Source of the DNA: Chlorocebus sabaeus
Lineage: Eukaryota; Chordata; Mammalia; Primates; Cercopithecidae
DNA length: 64,000 nt
Direction of reading: 5' to 3'
Assembly: GCF_047675955.1 (NCBI RefSeq)
Contig: NC_132911.1
Coordinates: forward strand, 80,599,208 to 80,663,207
Shown: piece by piece, positions 1-10,589 of the stretch
How the letters are laid out: each line of letters starts with the position of its first letter
How positions within the stretch are numbered: position 1 is the first letter of the stretch
The notes under the pieces: model-generated
Seen by the model: the letters and a program-made list of their open reading frames with translations, nothing else
Databases searched by the model: none
What the model was told of the DNA's origin: nothing
Program-made: the position numbers and the translations under genes

Positions 1-255
1 AAAAGCCTACACTGTTTGCCCCCAGTGTTGGAACACCAAATTTTAACAACTATCTGCACACAGAAAAGCATCATGACAAGAACCAAAAATCAAGTCAGCA
101 ATCACAGTACCAGGTTTTAATTTCATATCACCAGAAGAGGCATTGAGAAAGACTGGAGAGACAGTCTTGTATTGCTAACAATACAAGAAGCCTGCAAAAA
201 CTACAGTGTTATTGGACTTGAGGCCCAGGTCCCTTCAAATTCCTGGACAGTCCTC
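1..255 (+). mobile_element. Old L1 host element, 5' segment
   Basis: This matches the 5' region of an L1MA/L1PB-age LINE-1, recognised by the run leading to 'ATTGGACTTGAGGCCCAGG' near 212 and by its continuation after the LTR at 635. It is the first of five pieces (1-255, 635-1,030, 2,113-2,685, 3,554-6,811, 8,138-8,657) of one + strand L1 broken up by later insertions. The first 200 bases are less certain. The element may start upstream of the window. Confidence 0.6.
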
Positions 256-634
256 TGATATGATTTGGCTATGTGTTCCTACTCAAACTTCGTTTCAAAT
301 TAAATCCCCACATGTTGGGAGAGGGAGGTAATTGAATCATGGGGGCAGACTTCCCTTGCTGTTCTCATGATAGTGAGTGAGTTTTCCAAGATCTGGTTGG
401 TTGTTTAAAAGTGTGTAGCACTCCCCCTTTCACTCTCTCTCCCACTCCACCATGGTAAGACATAGACATAATTGTTTCTCCTTCACCTTCCACCATGATT
501 TGTAAGTTTCCTGAGGCCTCCTAGCCATGCTTCCTGGTAAGCCTGTGGAATTGTGAGTAAATTGATCTTCTTTTCTTCATAAATTATCTAGTCTCAGGTA
601 GTTCTTTATAGCAGTGTGAAAACAAACTAATACA
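256..634 (+). mobile_element. THE1/MST-class MaLR solo LTR
   Basis: It starts TGATATGATTTGGCT and ends CTAATACA, the typical termini of THE1/MST LTRs of the ERVL-MaLR group. Internal landmarks include GGAGGTAATTGAATCATGGGGG, CCACCATGATTTGTAAGTTTCCTGAGG and ATAAATTATCTAGTCTC, in family order. The flanks TCCTC (251-255) and CCCTC (635-639) look like a 5-bp target duplication with one mismatch. It lies inside the old L1, so it is younger than that host. No internal retroviral sequence is present, so it is a solo LTR made by recombination between two LTRs. Confidence 0.9.
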
Positions 635-1030
635 CCCTCCCAAGGAAAAAAGATACAAACAAGCCCAGACTATGAAGACTACAATACCACCTAACTCTTC
701 AATGGCCGGACACAGACAACCATCTACAAGTATCAAGACCATCCAGGAAAACATACTTCAATAAATGAACTAAATAAGTCACCAGGGACCAATCCTGGAA
801 AAAGAGATATATGACTTTCCAGAAAATTTAAAATGCTGTTTTGAGTTTTTGAGACACAGAAAGTACAATAAGACATAAGGAAACAACAAAACATTAAAAA
901 ATGGGGGAATTAAGTTAAACTGTAGAGTTTTTGTTAGTTATCTTTTCACATATTTGTATGTTTCTACATACAATCAGTGTTAAGTTGTCATCAGTTTAAA
1001 ATAATAGGTTATAATATAGTTTTTGCAAGC
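635..1030 (+). mobile_element. Old L1 host, segment 2 with ORF1 deleted
   Basis: From 635 the sequence follows the L1 5'UTR to ORF1 entry ('CATCAAGACCATCCAGGAAA', 'CACCAGGGACCAATCCTGG'). Around 838-850 it jumps to sequence that normally lies just before ORF2 ('GTTAAGTTGTCATCAGTTTA'). About 1 kb holding ORF1 therefore seems to be missing. The segment is cut at about 1,030 by an ERVK-type LTR and resumes at about 2,113 with CCTCATGGTAATC. Confidence 0.6.
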
Positions 1031-2112
1031 TATCAGGGGAAACAGCCCCCAATATTTCAATGTAGGTTCTTTCTTTTCCCTAAGTATTGGCCAGTCTGAG
1101 AAATAAAGAGAAAAAGTACAAAGAAAGAAATTTTACAGCTGGGCTGCCAGGGGTGACATCACATATTGGCAGGTTCTCTGATGCCCACCTGAACCACAAA
1201 ACCAGCAAGTTTTTATTAGGGATTCTAAAAGGGGAGGGGGTGTACGAAGAGGGAGTGAGTCATGAAGATCACATGCTTCAAAGGGCAATAAAAGATTACA
1301 AGGCAAAGCAAATTTAGAATTACTGATGAAGGCCTACATCCTGCAGTGCACGCATTGTCTTGATCAACATCTTAACAGGAAACAGGGTTCAAGAGCAGAC
1401 AACCAATCTGACTAGAATTTACCAGGCTGGAATTTTCCAATCCTAGTAAGCCTGAAGGTACTGTAGGAGACCATGGGGTATTTCAGTGCTTATCTCAACT
1501 GCATAAGACAGACACTCCCAGAGTGGCTGTCTATAGACCTACTCCCAGGAATGCATTCCTTCCCCAGGACTATCAGTTATTAATGTTCCTTTCTGGAAAA
1601 AGAATTCAGTGATATTTCTCCTATGCACACGTCCAACTATGGGCTCTCTGCAAAAAGAAAAATATGACTGTATTCTGCCCGACCCCACAGACAGTCAGTC
1701 CTTGTGGTTATCTTTCCTCGTTCCCTGAAAATCTCTGTTATTCTATTCTTTTTCAGGGTGCACTGATTTCATATTGTTGAAACACACATGTTTCACAAAC
1801 AATTTGTATGGTTAACACAATCATCACAGGATCCTGAGGTGACATATATCCTCAGCTTGTGAAGATGACAGGATTAAGAGATTAAAGTAAGGACAGGCAT
1901 AAGAAATTATAAGAGAATTCATTGGGGAAGTGATAAATGTCCATGATATCTTCACAATTTATGTTCAGAGATTGCAGTAAAGACAGGCATAAGAAATTAT
2001 AAAAGTATTAATTTTGGAAACTGATAAATGTCCATGAAATCTTCACAATTTATGTTCTTCTGCCTTGGCTCCAGCCGGTCCCTCCATTTGGTGTCCCTGA
2101 CTTCCCACAACA
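1031..2112 (-). mobile_element. ERVK-like (class II) solo LTR, antisense
   Basis: This block of about 1.08 kb interrupts the L1 cleanly. On the minus strand it starts TGTTGTGGGAAGTCAGGGAC and ends near CCCCTGATA. A poly(A) signal (AATAAAAACTTGCTGG on the minus strand, about 1,206-1,221) sits before a terminal region with 'TTTATTTCTCAGACTGGCC'. Flanks CAAGCT and CAACCT suggest an imperfect 6-bp target duplication, as expected of ERVK-type elements. I recognise the family by its shape but cannot fix the subfamily. Its U3 end carries a tandem duplication of about 90 bp (1,879-2,057). The 76-codon open frame at 1,087-1,317 is a chance frame in LTR DNA. Confidence 0.75.
1879..2057. repeat. Tandem duplication in the ERVK-like LTR
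   Basis: Two adjacent copies of an ~88-bp unit (1,879-1,966 and 1,969-2,057) share GACAGGCATAAGAAATTATA, GATAAATGTCCATGA and CTTCACAATTTATGTTC. They differ by a handful of substitutions. In the LTR's own orientation they lie near the 5' end, in U3, where duplicated enhancer units are common in retroviral LTRs. Confidence 0.9.
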
Positions 2113-2685
2113 ACCTCATGGTAATCTCAAATCAAAGAACACACAAAAAATAAAAACAAGAAATTATAGCATATCACCAGACAAAATCTCCTTTACCAAA
2201 CAGAAGACAGGGATAAAGGAAAGAAGAAAGAGAAGACTGCAAAACAATCAAAAGAAGAAATAACATAATGGCAGGGGTAATTTCCTACTTATCAATAATA
2301 ATATTAAATGTAAATGGACTAAACTCTCCAATCAAAAAACACAGAGTGGCTGAACGGATGAAGAAACAAGACTTGATGATTTGTTGCCTATAAGAAACAT
2401 AAGTCACCTGAAAAGGTCCATGTAGACTGAAAATAAAGGGATGGAAAAAGATATTTTATGCCAATGGAAACCAGAAAAACATGGGATTAACTATTCTTAT
2501 ATCAGACAAAATTGATTTCAAGACGAAAACTGTAAGAAGAGACAAAGAAGGTAATTGTATAATGATAAAGGGGTCTGTTCAGCAAGCAGATATTATAATT
2601 TTAAATATATATGCACCCAACACTAAAACACTCAGCTATATAAATATATATATTATTAGAGCTAAAGAGAGAGACAAACTCCAAG
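2113..2685 (+). mobile_element. Old L1 host, segment 3 (start of ORF2)
   Basis: The sequence resumes at CCTCATGGTAATCTCAAATC and runs into the ORF2 endonuclease domain. Translated pieces read as LNVNGLNSPIKKHRV and RLKIKGWKKIF, then an open stretch at 2,481-2,690 (LTILISDKIDFK, YAPNTKT), matching the start of L1 ORF2p. Several stops interrupt the frame upstream. The segment is cut at about 2,685 by an antisense L1. Confidence 0.85.
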
Positions 2686-2690
2686 TTTAA
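2481..2690 (+). pseudogene. L1 ORF2 endonuclease-domain remnant
   Basis: This 69-codon open piece is part of the N-terminal apurinic-like endonuclease domain of a LINE-1 ORF2 protein. Motifs seen are KDKEG-like RRDKEGNCIMIKGS and NIYAPNT. It is a fragment only: the frame is broken by stops upstream (for example within the CCLQETH region) and by the antisense L1 downstream. The intact protein would be about 1,275 residues, so this cannot be functional. Confidence 0.85.
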
Positions 2691-3553
2691 CTTCAGGGGT
2701 ACATTTGCAGGTTCGTTACATAGGCAAACTCTGTCACCGGGATTTGTTGTAGAGACTAGTTCATCCCCAAGATATTAAGTCTGGTACCCATTTGTTATTG
2801 TTCTTGATTCCCTTCCTTCTCCCACCCTCCACCCTCTGATAGATTCCAGTGTCTGTTATTCCCCCTGCTATCACCCATGTGTCCATGTATTCTCATCATT
2901 TAGGTTCCACTTATAAGTGAGAACGCGTGATATTTGGTTTTCCGCTCTTTTGTTAGTTTGCTAAGAATGATAACTTCCAACTGCATCCATGTTCCTGCAA
3001 AAGACATGATCTTGTTCTGTTTCATGGCTGCATATCTATATATATATCACATTTTCTTTATCCAGTCGACCACTGATGGGCATTTAGGTTGATTCCATGT
3101 CTTTGCTATCATGAATAGTGCTGTGATGAACATACACATGCATGTGTCTTTATAACATAAAAATTTATATTCCTTTGGGTATATACCCAGTAATGGAATT
3201 GCTGGGTCAAATGATACAACTGTCTTTAGGTCTTTGAGGAATCGCCACACTATCTTCCACAATGGTTGAACTAATTTACACTCCAACCAACAGTGTAAAA
3301 GCATTCCCTTTTCTCTGCAATCTTGCCAGCACCTATTATTTTTTGACATTTTAGTAATGGCCATTCTGACTGGTGTGAGATGGTATCTCAATGAGGTTTT
3401 GATTTGCATTTCTCTAATGATCAGTGATATTGAGCTTTTTCTTTTTTTTTTATGCTTGTTGGCTGCACATATGACTTGTTTTGAAAGGTGTCCGTTCAAG
3501 TTCTTTGCCAACTTTTTAACGGAGTTGTTTGCTTTTTCTTGTAAATTTGTTTA
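2686..3553 (-). mobile_element. 5'-truncated L1 3' end, antisense (L1PA/L1PB-like)
   Basis: Read on the minus strand, this is the last ~870 bases of a LINE-1: the C-terminal part of ORF2, then the 3'UTR, ending at GTACCCCTGAAGTTAAA near 2,686. It is inserted in the opposite direction to the host L1. A shared AAGTT at both junctions is the only visible target duplication, and no clear poly(A) tail remains. A short T tract (3,441-3,450) sits inside. Host ORF2 resumes at TAGCTGGAGATTTCAA. Confidence 0.9.
3047..3511 (-). pseudogene. L1 ORF2 C-terminal remnant (antisense L1)
   Basis: This 154-codon frame translates to the C-terminal region of L1 ORF2p: NNRCWQDC, LLHCWLECKLVQPLWK, DPAIPLLGIYPK, TWNQPKCPSVVDWIKKM. 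It contains no endonuclease or reverse transcriptase domain. The frame is broken beyond the WIKKM end and is truncated on the 5' side at the insertion point. It is a dead retrotransposon fragment and not a host gene. Confidence 0.9.
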
Positions 3554-4400
3554 AGTTATAGCTGGAGATTTCAATACTGCACTTTCAGCATTGGACATAT
3601 CTTTGACAAAGAAATATTAAATGTAATTTGCACTATAGAACAAATTGATCTAATAGATATTTACAAAACATTTTATACAACATCTGTCAAATACATACTC
3701 TTCTTCTCAGCATGTGGATCATTCTCAAAGATAGTCCATATATTAGGTCCTTAAAAAGTCTTAAAATATTCAAAAGTTGAAATAATATCAAGCATCTTAT
3801 CTCACCACAGTGGAGTAAAACTAGAAGTCAATAGCTAAAGGAATGTTAGAATGTTAGAATATATATGAAAACATGAATATTAAATAGTATGCTCCTGAAT
3901 GACTAGTGAGTCAATGAAGAAATTAAGAAGAAAATTTAAATAATTTTTGAAACATATAATAATTTTAATACAGCATCCAAAAACTTGTGGGATACAGCAA
4001 AAGCAGTACTGAGTAAAGTTCACAGCTATAAGTGCCTATATCAAAAAAGAAGAAAACTTCAAATAAATAAATGAATGAAATAGCATCTTAAATAACTAGA
4101 AAAGCAAGAGGAAACTAAACTCAAAAGTAAGAGAAGAAAAGAGATATGAATCAGAGCAGAAATAAATGAATTTGAAATGATGAAAACAATACAAAAGATC
4201 TATGAAAGAAAAAAACAATAGTTTTTTTTTGAAAAAATAAACAAAATGGAAAACCCTTTAGTCAAAAAAGAGAGAAGACCCAAATAAGTAAAATCAGAAA
4301 TTAAAAAAAAAAACATTATACTTGATAACACAGAATTCAAAGGAACATTAGTGGCTACCATGAACAACTATATACCAATAAATTTGAAAATTTAGAAGAA

Positions 4401-4625
4401 ATGGATATATTCCTAGACACATACAACCTACCAAGATTGAACCATGAAGAAATTCAAAACCTGAACAGTCCAATAACAAGTAACAAGACTGAGGCCCATA
4501 AGGAAAAGTTTCCCAGTTTGAAAAAAAAAAAGAGAGAGAGAAGTCTGGGAACTGATGAATTCACTGCTGAATTCTACCAAACATTTAAAGAAGAACAAAT
4601 ACTACCCCTATTCAAAGTGTTCTGA
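4401..4625 (+). pseudogene. L1 ORF2 pre-RT remnant
   Basis: A 74-codon open piece reads MDIFLDTYNLPRLNHEE, LNSPITSNKTEA and DEFTAEFYQTFKEE. It matches the segment of L1 ORF2p just before the reverse transcriptase fingers. An A tract at about 4,520-4,531 appears to have disturbed the reading in the middle (SLKKKKRERSLGTDEF). The fragment is non-functional. Confidence 0.85.
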
Positions 4626-5203
4626 AAAATGAAGGAGGAATGAATGCTTTCAAACTCATTGTATGAAGCCAGTATTATCCTGATACCAAAACCAAAGACA
4701 CATTCATAAAAGAGAAAACTATAGGCAAACATCTCCGATTATTATTGATGCAAAAATCATCGATAAAATACTAGCAAATCAAATTCAATAACACATTAAA
4801 AAGATGAAGATCATTCATTATAATCAAGTGCTATATATCCCTAAGATTCAAGAATGATTTATCACATGCTAATCAATCAATGCAATGCATCATATCAATA
4901 GAATGAAGGATAAAAACCATATGATTAATCAATTGAAACTGTAAAAACATTTGATAATGTTCAACATCTCTTTGTGATTAAAAAAATACTCAAATATTTA
5001 GCTATAGAAGGAACATAAAAGCCATATTTAGCAGACTCATAACTAGTATCATACTGAATAGGGGAAAATGACAAGCCTTTCCTCTTAAATACTGAACATG
5101 ACAAAGATTCCCACTGTTATTCAACATAGCACTGGAAGCCACAGCCAGAGCAATCAGACAGAAGAAAGAAACAAAAAACATCCACTTTGGAAAGAAAGAA
5201 GTC

Positions 5204-5235
5204 ACATTATGTTTGTTTGCAAATGATAGGATCTT
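5204..5235 (+). pseudogene. L1 reverse transcriptase active-site remnant (FADD to FAND)
   Basis: Reading ACA TTA TGT TTG TTT GCA AAT GAT AGG ATC, the expected LINE-1 RT motif FADD appears as FAND at 5,216-5,227. One of the two adjacent metal-binding aspartates is therefore asparagine. This alone would abolish reverse transcription. Given the many frameshifts it is most simply post-insertional decay. Confidence 0.75.
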
Positions 5236-5959
5236 ATTTTTGGAAAAAACTAAACATTTCAGAAAAAAAAAAAAAAAAAAAACTCTTAGAACTGATAAAT
5301 TCAGGAAAGTTGCAAGACACAAAATCTACATACAAAAATAAGTGGCTTTTCTATATGCCAACAGTGAGAAATTTGAAAAAGAAATTCCAAAAATAATCCC
5401 ATTTATTCTAGCCACAAATAAAAGTAAATACCTAGAAATTAACCAAAGAAGTGATAGATCTCTATGATAAAAATCATATAACATAGATGAAAGAAATTGA
5501 AGGGGGTCACAAAAAATAGAGTGATATTTCATGTTCATGGATTGGAAGAATCAATGTCATTAAAATGTCCATACTACTCAAAGCAGTGTACAGATTCAAA
5601 GCAATCCCTATCAAAATTCCAATGACATTCTTGAAAGAAATTTTTAAAGATTCCTAAAATTTATATGGAACAACAAAAGACTCAGAATAGCTAAAGCCTG
5701 GGCAAAAAGAATAAAACTGGAGAACTCATATTATTGCCTGATTTTAAATTATACCACAGAGCAATTATTAACCAAAGCAGCATTGTACTGGCATAAAAAC
5801 AGACATATAGACCAATGGAACATAATAGAGGACCCAGAAACAAATCCACATACCTACAGTAAACTCATGGTTGATAATGGCACCAAGAACATACACTGGG
5901 GAAAAGGTAGTCTCTTCAATAAATGGTGCTGAGAAAACTGGATATCGAAACGCAGAAGA

Positions 5960-6154
5960 ATGAAACTGGACCGCTATTTCTTGCCATATAGAAAAATCAA
6001 ATCAAAGTGGGTTAAAGGCTTAAATATAAGACCTCAAACCATGAAAATGCAACAAGAAAAAATTGAACAAACTCTCCAGAACATGACTCTGAGCACAAAT
6101 TTCTTGAGTAATATGCCACAAGCACAGACATCCAAAGCAAAAATGGACAAATAG
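5960..6154 (+). pseudogene. L1 ORF2 distal fragment
   Basis: This 64-codon frame (KLDRYFLPYRKIKSKWVKGLN, NMTLSTNFLSNMPQAQTSKAKMDK) aligns in pattern with L1 elements of L1MA/L1PB age, where the coding region continues into the 'multi-hundred codon' C-terminal part of ORF2. Stops flank it on both sides. It is part of the same decayed host L1. Confidence 0.6.
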
Positions 6155-6811
6155 GATCGCATCAAATTAACAAGCATCTGCACAACAAAGGAAGCAATTA
6201 ACAAAATTAAGAGGCAACCCACAGAATGGGAGAAAATATTTTCAAACTACCCATCTGAGAAGGGATTAATAACCAGAATACATAGGAAACCCAAACAATT
6301 CTATATGGAAAAAAATCTAATAATCTGATCAAAAAATAGGCAAAAGATTTGAATAGCTATTTCTCAAAAGAAGACATACAAATAGCAAACAAGAATATGA
6401 AAAAGTGCTTAACATCATGGATCATCAGAGAGAGGCAAAACAAAACTACAATGGATATCAGTTAAAGCGGCTTTTATCCAAGAGTCAGGCAGTAACAAAT
6501 GCTGGGGGGGATGAAAAGAAAAGGAAAAACCCTCGTACACTATTTATGAAAATGTAAATTAGTATAACTGCTACAGATAACAGTTTGGAGGTTCCTCAAA
6601 AATGTATAAATAGAGCTACCACATGATCCAGCAATCCCACTTCTGAGTATGTACCAAAAAAAAAAAAAAAAAAAGGAAATAAGTATATTAAAGAGATATC
6701 TATACCCCTATGTTGTCATGACACTGTTCACAATAGCCAAGATTTGAAAGCAACCTAAGTATTCATAAACAAATGAATGGATAAAGAAAATGTGATACGT
6801 ATACACAATGG

Positions 6812-8137
6812 CTGATATGGTTTGGCTTTGATTTTGCAGCCTGGACACAGGATCACATTCCCCTGTGCAACCTCTGAACACTGCTCCCTGTGTCCCTGCC
6901 ACTCCAGTTCCAGCTATGCCTAAAAGGGCCCCAGATACATCTCACATTGCTGCTCCAGAGGTTGCAAGCTGCCAGCCTTGCAGCTTCCAAATGGTGTAAG
7001 CCTGTGGGTATGCATATGGCAAGAGATGAGGCTTGAGATCTTTTGCCTAGATTTCAAAGAATACATGGAAATGCCTGGATGTCCAGGCAGAAGTTTGCTT
7101 CAGGGGCAGAGCCCTCATGGAGAACCTCTCCTAGGGCAGTGTGGAAGTGAAATGTGGAGTTGGAGCCCCCACACAGAGTCTCCACTAGGGCACTGCCTAG
7201 TGGAGCTGTGAGAAGAAAGCCATCTCCTCCAAAACCCAGAATGGTAGTTCCACCGAAAACTTGCACTGTGCAATTGGATAAGCCACAGGCACTCAATGCC
7301 AGCCCATGAAAGTGGCTGCAGAAGCTCTACCCTGCAGAGCCACAAAGGTGGAGTTGCCCAAGGCCTTGGGAACCCAACCCTTGCATTAGTGAGGTCTGGG
7401 TGTGAAATGTGGAGTCAAAGGGGAGATTATTTTGGAGCTTCAAGATGTAATGACTGCTGCGTTGGGTTTCAGACTTGCCTGAGGCCTGTAGCCCCTTTGT
7501 TTTGGCCAATTTCTCCATTGGAATGGGAGCAATTGCCCAATGCCTGTGTCCTTTTGTATCTTGGATGTAACTAACTTTTGATTTTACAGGCTCATAGATG
7601 GAAGAGATTTGCCTTGTCTCAGATCAGACTTTGGACTTGGACTTTTGAGTTAGTGCTGGAATGAATTAAAACTCTGAGAGACTGTTGGGAAGGCATTACT
7701 GTGCCTTGAAATGTGAGACAGATATGAGATTTGGGAGTAGACAGGGCAGAATAATATGGTAGAGCTCTGTGTTCCTACCCAAATCTCATATTGAGTTGTA
7801 ATCCTCAATTTTGGAGGAGGAGCCTGGTGGAAGGCGATTCAATCATGGGAGTTGACTTCCTTCTTGCTGTTCTCCTGATAATGAATCAGTTATCATGAGA
7901 TCTGGTTGTTTAAAAGTGTGAGCACTTCCCCCTGTACACTCTTCCTCCTGCCCTGGCCGTGTAAGATGTGCTTCCTTCCTCTTCCTTACCTTCCACCATG
8001 ATTGTAAATTTCCTGAGGCCTCTCTATACACGCTTCCTGTACAGACTGCAGAACTGTGTGCAAATTAAACCTCTTTTCTTCATAAATTACCCAGTCTCAG
8101 AAAGTTCTTTATAGCAACGTGAGAATGGATTAATACA
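6812..8137 (+). mobile_element. MaLR (THE1/MST class) with internal region and 3' LTR
   Basis: This element is inserted in the L1, flanked by AATGG (6,807-6,811) and AACGG (8,137-8,141), a 5-bp target duplication with one mismatch. It begins TGATATGGTTTGGCT at 6,813, the first ~15 bases of an LTR, but then jumps at about 6,828 straight into internal sequence. The 5' LTR is therefore almost wholly deleted. The internal part (about 6,828-7,751) has the usual MaLR landmarks, such as GGAAATGCCTGGATGTCCAGG and TAGCCCCTTTGTTTTGGCCA. A 3' LTR (7,752-8,137) ends TTAATACA. Open frames of 60-92 codons here are short and unrelated to known proteins. Confidence 0.9.
7752..8137 (+). mobile_element. MaLR 3' LTR (THE1/MST class)
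   Basis: This LTR has a diverged start (TAATATGGTAGAGCTCTGTG) followed by CCCAAATCTCATATTGAGTTG, TTCAATCATGGGAG, CCACCATGATTGTAAATTTCCTGAGG and a TTAATACA end. It is the 3' LTR of the element that begins at 6,812. Divergence from the solo LTR at 256-634 is visible by eye throughout, so the two are separate insertions. Confidence 0.88.
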
Positions 8138-8657
8138 ACGGAGTACTATTCAGTGATTCTTTCATTTGAGAGTTCTGTCATTTGCAGTAGCATAGATGGA
8201 ACTGGAGGTCATTATGTAAAGTGAAATACATAAGGCACAGAAAGACAAACATATGTTCTCACTTATTTGTGGGATCTAAAAATTAAAACAATTGAATTCA
8301 CGGAGATAGAGAATAGAAGAATGGTTACCAGAGTCTGGGAAAGGTAGTGGAGAAGTGTAGGCGAGGTAGGGATGGTTAATGGGCACAATAAAAATAGCTA
8401 GAAAGAATGAATAATACCTAGTATCTGATAACACAACAGGGGGACTATAGTCAATTATAATTTAATAGTATATTTTAAAATAACTAAAAGAGCATAATTG
8501 GATTGTTTGTAACACAAAGAACAAATGCTTGAGGGGATGGACATCCAATTTTCCATGTTGTGATTATTATGCATTGCATGCCTATATCAAAATATCTCAT
8601 GTACACTATAAATATATACACTCATTATGTACCTGCAAAAATTAAAAATTTTAAAAA
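8138..8657 (+). mobile_element. Old L1 host, 3' end (L1MA/L1PB-like)
   Basis: The L1 resumes at GAGTACTATTCAGTGATTC and runs through the 3'UTR: TTCTCACTTATTTGTGGGATC, GGATGGTTACCAGAG-like, GACTATAGTCAATTATAATT, AATATATACACTCATTATGTACC. It ends in AAAATTAAAAATTTTAAAAAA. This 3'UTR type points to L1PB or young L1MA subfamilies and sets the age of the whole host element. Confidence 0.88.
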
Positions 8658-9128
8658 AGAAGATAACCCTACATACCTATTTGAATGGCCAAAGTCCAGA
8701 ATACAAGTAGCATGGATGTAGACTAAAAGGAACTATCATTCATTGTTGGTGGACATCCAAAATGGTACAGTCACTTTGGAAGACAGTTTGTCTGGCAGTT
8801 TCTTACAAAACTAAACATACTCTTATTATAAGATCCAGCAATTTTACTTCCTGGTATTTACCTACAATAGTTGAAAACTTATGTTCACACAAAAACATAC
8901 ACACTAATATTTACATCAGCTTGATTCATAATTTCCCAAACTTGGGAGCAACCACAATCCCCTTCCATATTTCAATGGATAAATAAACTGATGTTCATCC
9001 AAACAACAGAATATTATTCAGCACCAAATAGAAATGTACTAAAAGTCATGAAAATCAAGGAGAAAACTTAAATGTATATTACTGGTGAAAAAGCCCATCT
9101 GAATGGTTACATACTGTATGATTCCCAC
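8658..9128 (+). mobile_element. Older L1M fragment (ORF2 C-terminus)
   Basis: A second, more diverged + strand L1 piece directly follows. It contains ATTCATTGTTGGTGGACATCC, GGTACAGTCACTTTGGAAGACAG, AGATCCAGCAATTTTACTTCC, CCAAACTTGGGAGCAACC and TATTATTCAGCACC. These are the ORF2 C-terminal landmarks of old L1M elements. It is cut at a TA dinucleotide by the DNA transposon starting at 9,131. Confidence 0.8.
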
Positions 9129-9130
9129 TA

Positions 9131-9472
9131 CATCATGCCTCTTTTAACAATAGAGATATGTTCTGAGAAGTGTGCCATTAGGTGATTTTATTGTTGTACG
9201 AACATCATAGAGTGTGCTTACACAAAGAGAGGTGGTACAGCCTACCACACACCTAGACTAGATGATATAGCCTATTGTTCCTAGGCTACAAATCTGCATA
9301 ACATGTTACTGTACTGAATACTGTAGGCAGTTTTGATACAATGGAAAGTATTTGTGTGTCTAAACATATCTAAACATTTTTAAAGCACAATAAAAATATG
9401 GTATTATAATCTTATAGAACCACTGCCATATAAGTAGTCAATCATTGACATTGTTATGTCAGGCACCAACTG
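9131..9472 (+). mobile_element. Non-autonomous Tc1/mariner-type DNA transposon (Tigger-like)
   Basis: A 342-bp element begins CATCATGCCTC and ends AGGCACCAACTG, with TA on both sides (9,129-9,130 and 9,473-9,474) as expected of Tc1/mariner insertion. Internal landmarks include GAACATCATAGAGTGTGCTTAC, CCTATTGTTCCTAGGCTACAA and GTTACTGTACTGAATACTGTAGGC. I recognise it as a common primate MITE-like repeat but cannot fix the family name. No transposase frame is present. Confidence 0.7.
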
Positions 9473-9502
9473 TACTTTTAAAATTAAGTGTTCTCCATGT
9501 CT

Positions 9503-9806
9503 GTTTTTTCTTTCTTTTTGAGATGGAGTCTCACTCTGTTGCTCAGGCTGGAGTACAGTGGCTCAATCTTGGCTCGCTCTAACCTCTGCCTTCCGGGTTC
9601 AAGTGATTCTCCAAGCCTCGGTCTCCCAAGTAGCTGAGACTACAGGTGCGTGACACCGTATCTGGCTAATTTTTGTATTTTTAGTGGAGACCAGGTTTCA
9701 CCATGTTGGCCAGGCAGGTCTCAAACTCCTGACATGAGGTTATCTGCCCTCCTTGGCCTGGCCTCCCATGTGATGGGATTATAGGCGTTAGCCACTGCAT
9801 CCGGCC
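9503..9806 (-). mobile_element. Alu (AluS-like), antisense
   Basis: This is a full-length dimeric Alu on the minus strand. It opens with a T-rich tail (9,503-9,518), then GAGATGGAGTCTCACTCTG and the middle T-rich linker (TTTTTGTATTTTTAG), and ends at GCCACTGCATCCGGCC. Perfect 12-bp target duplications TTCTCCATGTCT flank it (9,491-9,502 and 9,807-9,818). The body has many substitutions, consistent with AluS rather than AluY. Confidence 0.95.
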
Positions 9807-10589
9807 TTCTCCATGTCTTTTCTAGATTCATAGATCATTGGTCCTTTGGTTGGTTCGAAGTATTTTCCTGGTCTACACCTCCACTTTCCAGTCCATTTTC
9901 ATAATCATTTTCTGTATAACTCTCTGGAAATTACTTGATATCTAAATTTGACATGAGGTAGCTTGCATCTGGAGAGCTACATTTGTTAAAGGTGAAAATA
10001 AATAAAACATATAATGATAGATATAGTTTGCCTCACACTTTCTTTATATCGGGGAATTTTACTTTTATTACATGTAGTTATATGTCATTTCTACAAAGAA
10101 TCTCCACATTTTTAGAATGCATCAAGTCATAAAAATCTGCATTTTTTTTGTAAATACCATCCCTTTTGGAAGAATATAATCAGAGATTTCATAACACTTT
10201 ATTTTGTAATTTGCACTTTTATTTAGTCTTCATACTTAACAATTATCCAAATGTATTCTTAAACAACTTAATTTCACCAATTTTATTATGAGCTTGAAGC
10301 TAATCATTCTTATTTATTGAGAATATTGTTTACCTTGTTTTAGGAAAATGATTATGTCTGTCATGAAGACATTATAAACATTTTTCCCATGCTTGATAAT
10401 TATTGAGATCATGAAATTATACACAAAAAATTATGAAACTGTTCTTTATTAGGTGCTTGGCTGTTAGGAGAAAAAATACTTTTTTCAGCCCATGGAATGG
10501 TAGGTAACCTAAGTCTTTAGAAACAAAGGTATCCACATAGTCTTGCAGAATTGATGATTCATTTTTTGTGTAAAATTGAATTGTAATTA

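Larger units (their letters stand above)
3554..6811 (+). mobile_element. Old L1 host, segment 4 (ORF2 body and 3'UTR start)
   Basis: This is the long + strand continuation of the old L1. It begins in the endonuclease domain (AGDFNT-like reading at 3,560), runs through pre-RT (4,401-4,625), reverse transcriptase (about 4,700-5,500) and the C-terminal region (about 5,700-6,650). It reaches the region before the 3'UTR at 'AATGTGATACG'. Many frameshifts and stops are present, along with A tracts at 5,263-5,281 and 6,655-6,674. The RT catalytic FADD motif reads FAND. The segment is interrupted at 6,811 by a MaLR. Confidence 0.9.

Noticed and set aside
7054..7574. Overlapping 76-92 codon frames
   Set aside because: They lie wholly within MaLR internal sequence, which has no coding capacity in this non-autonomous family.
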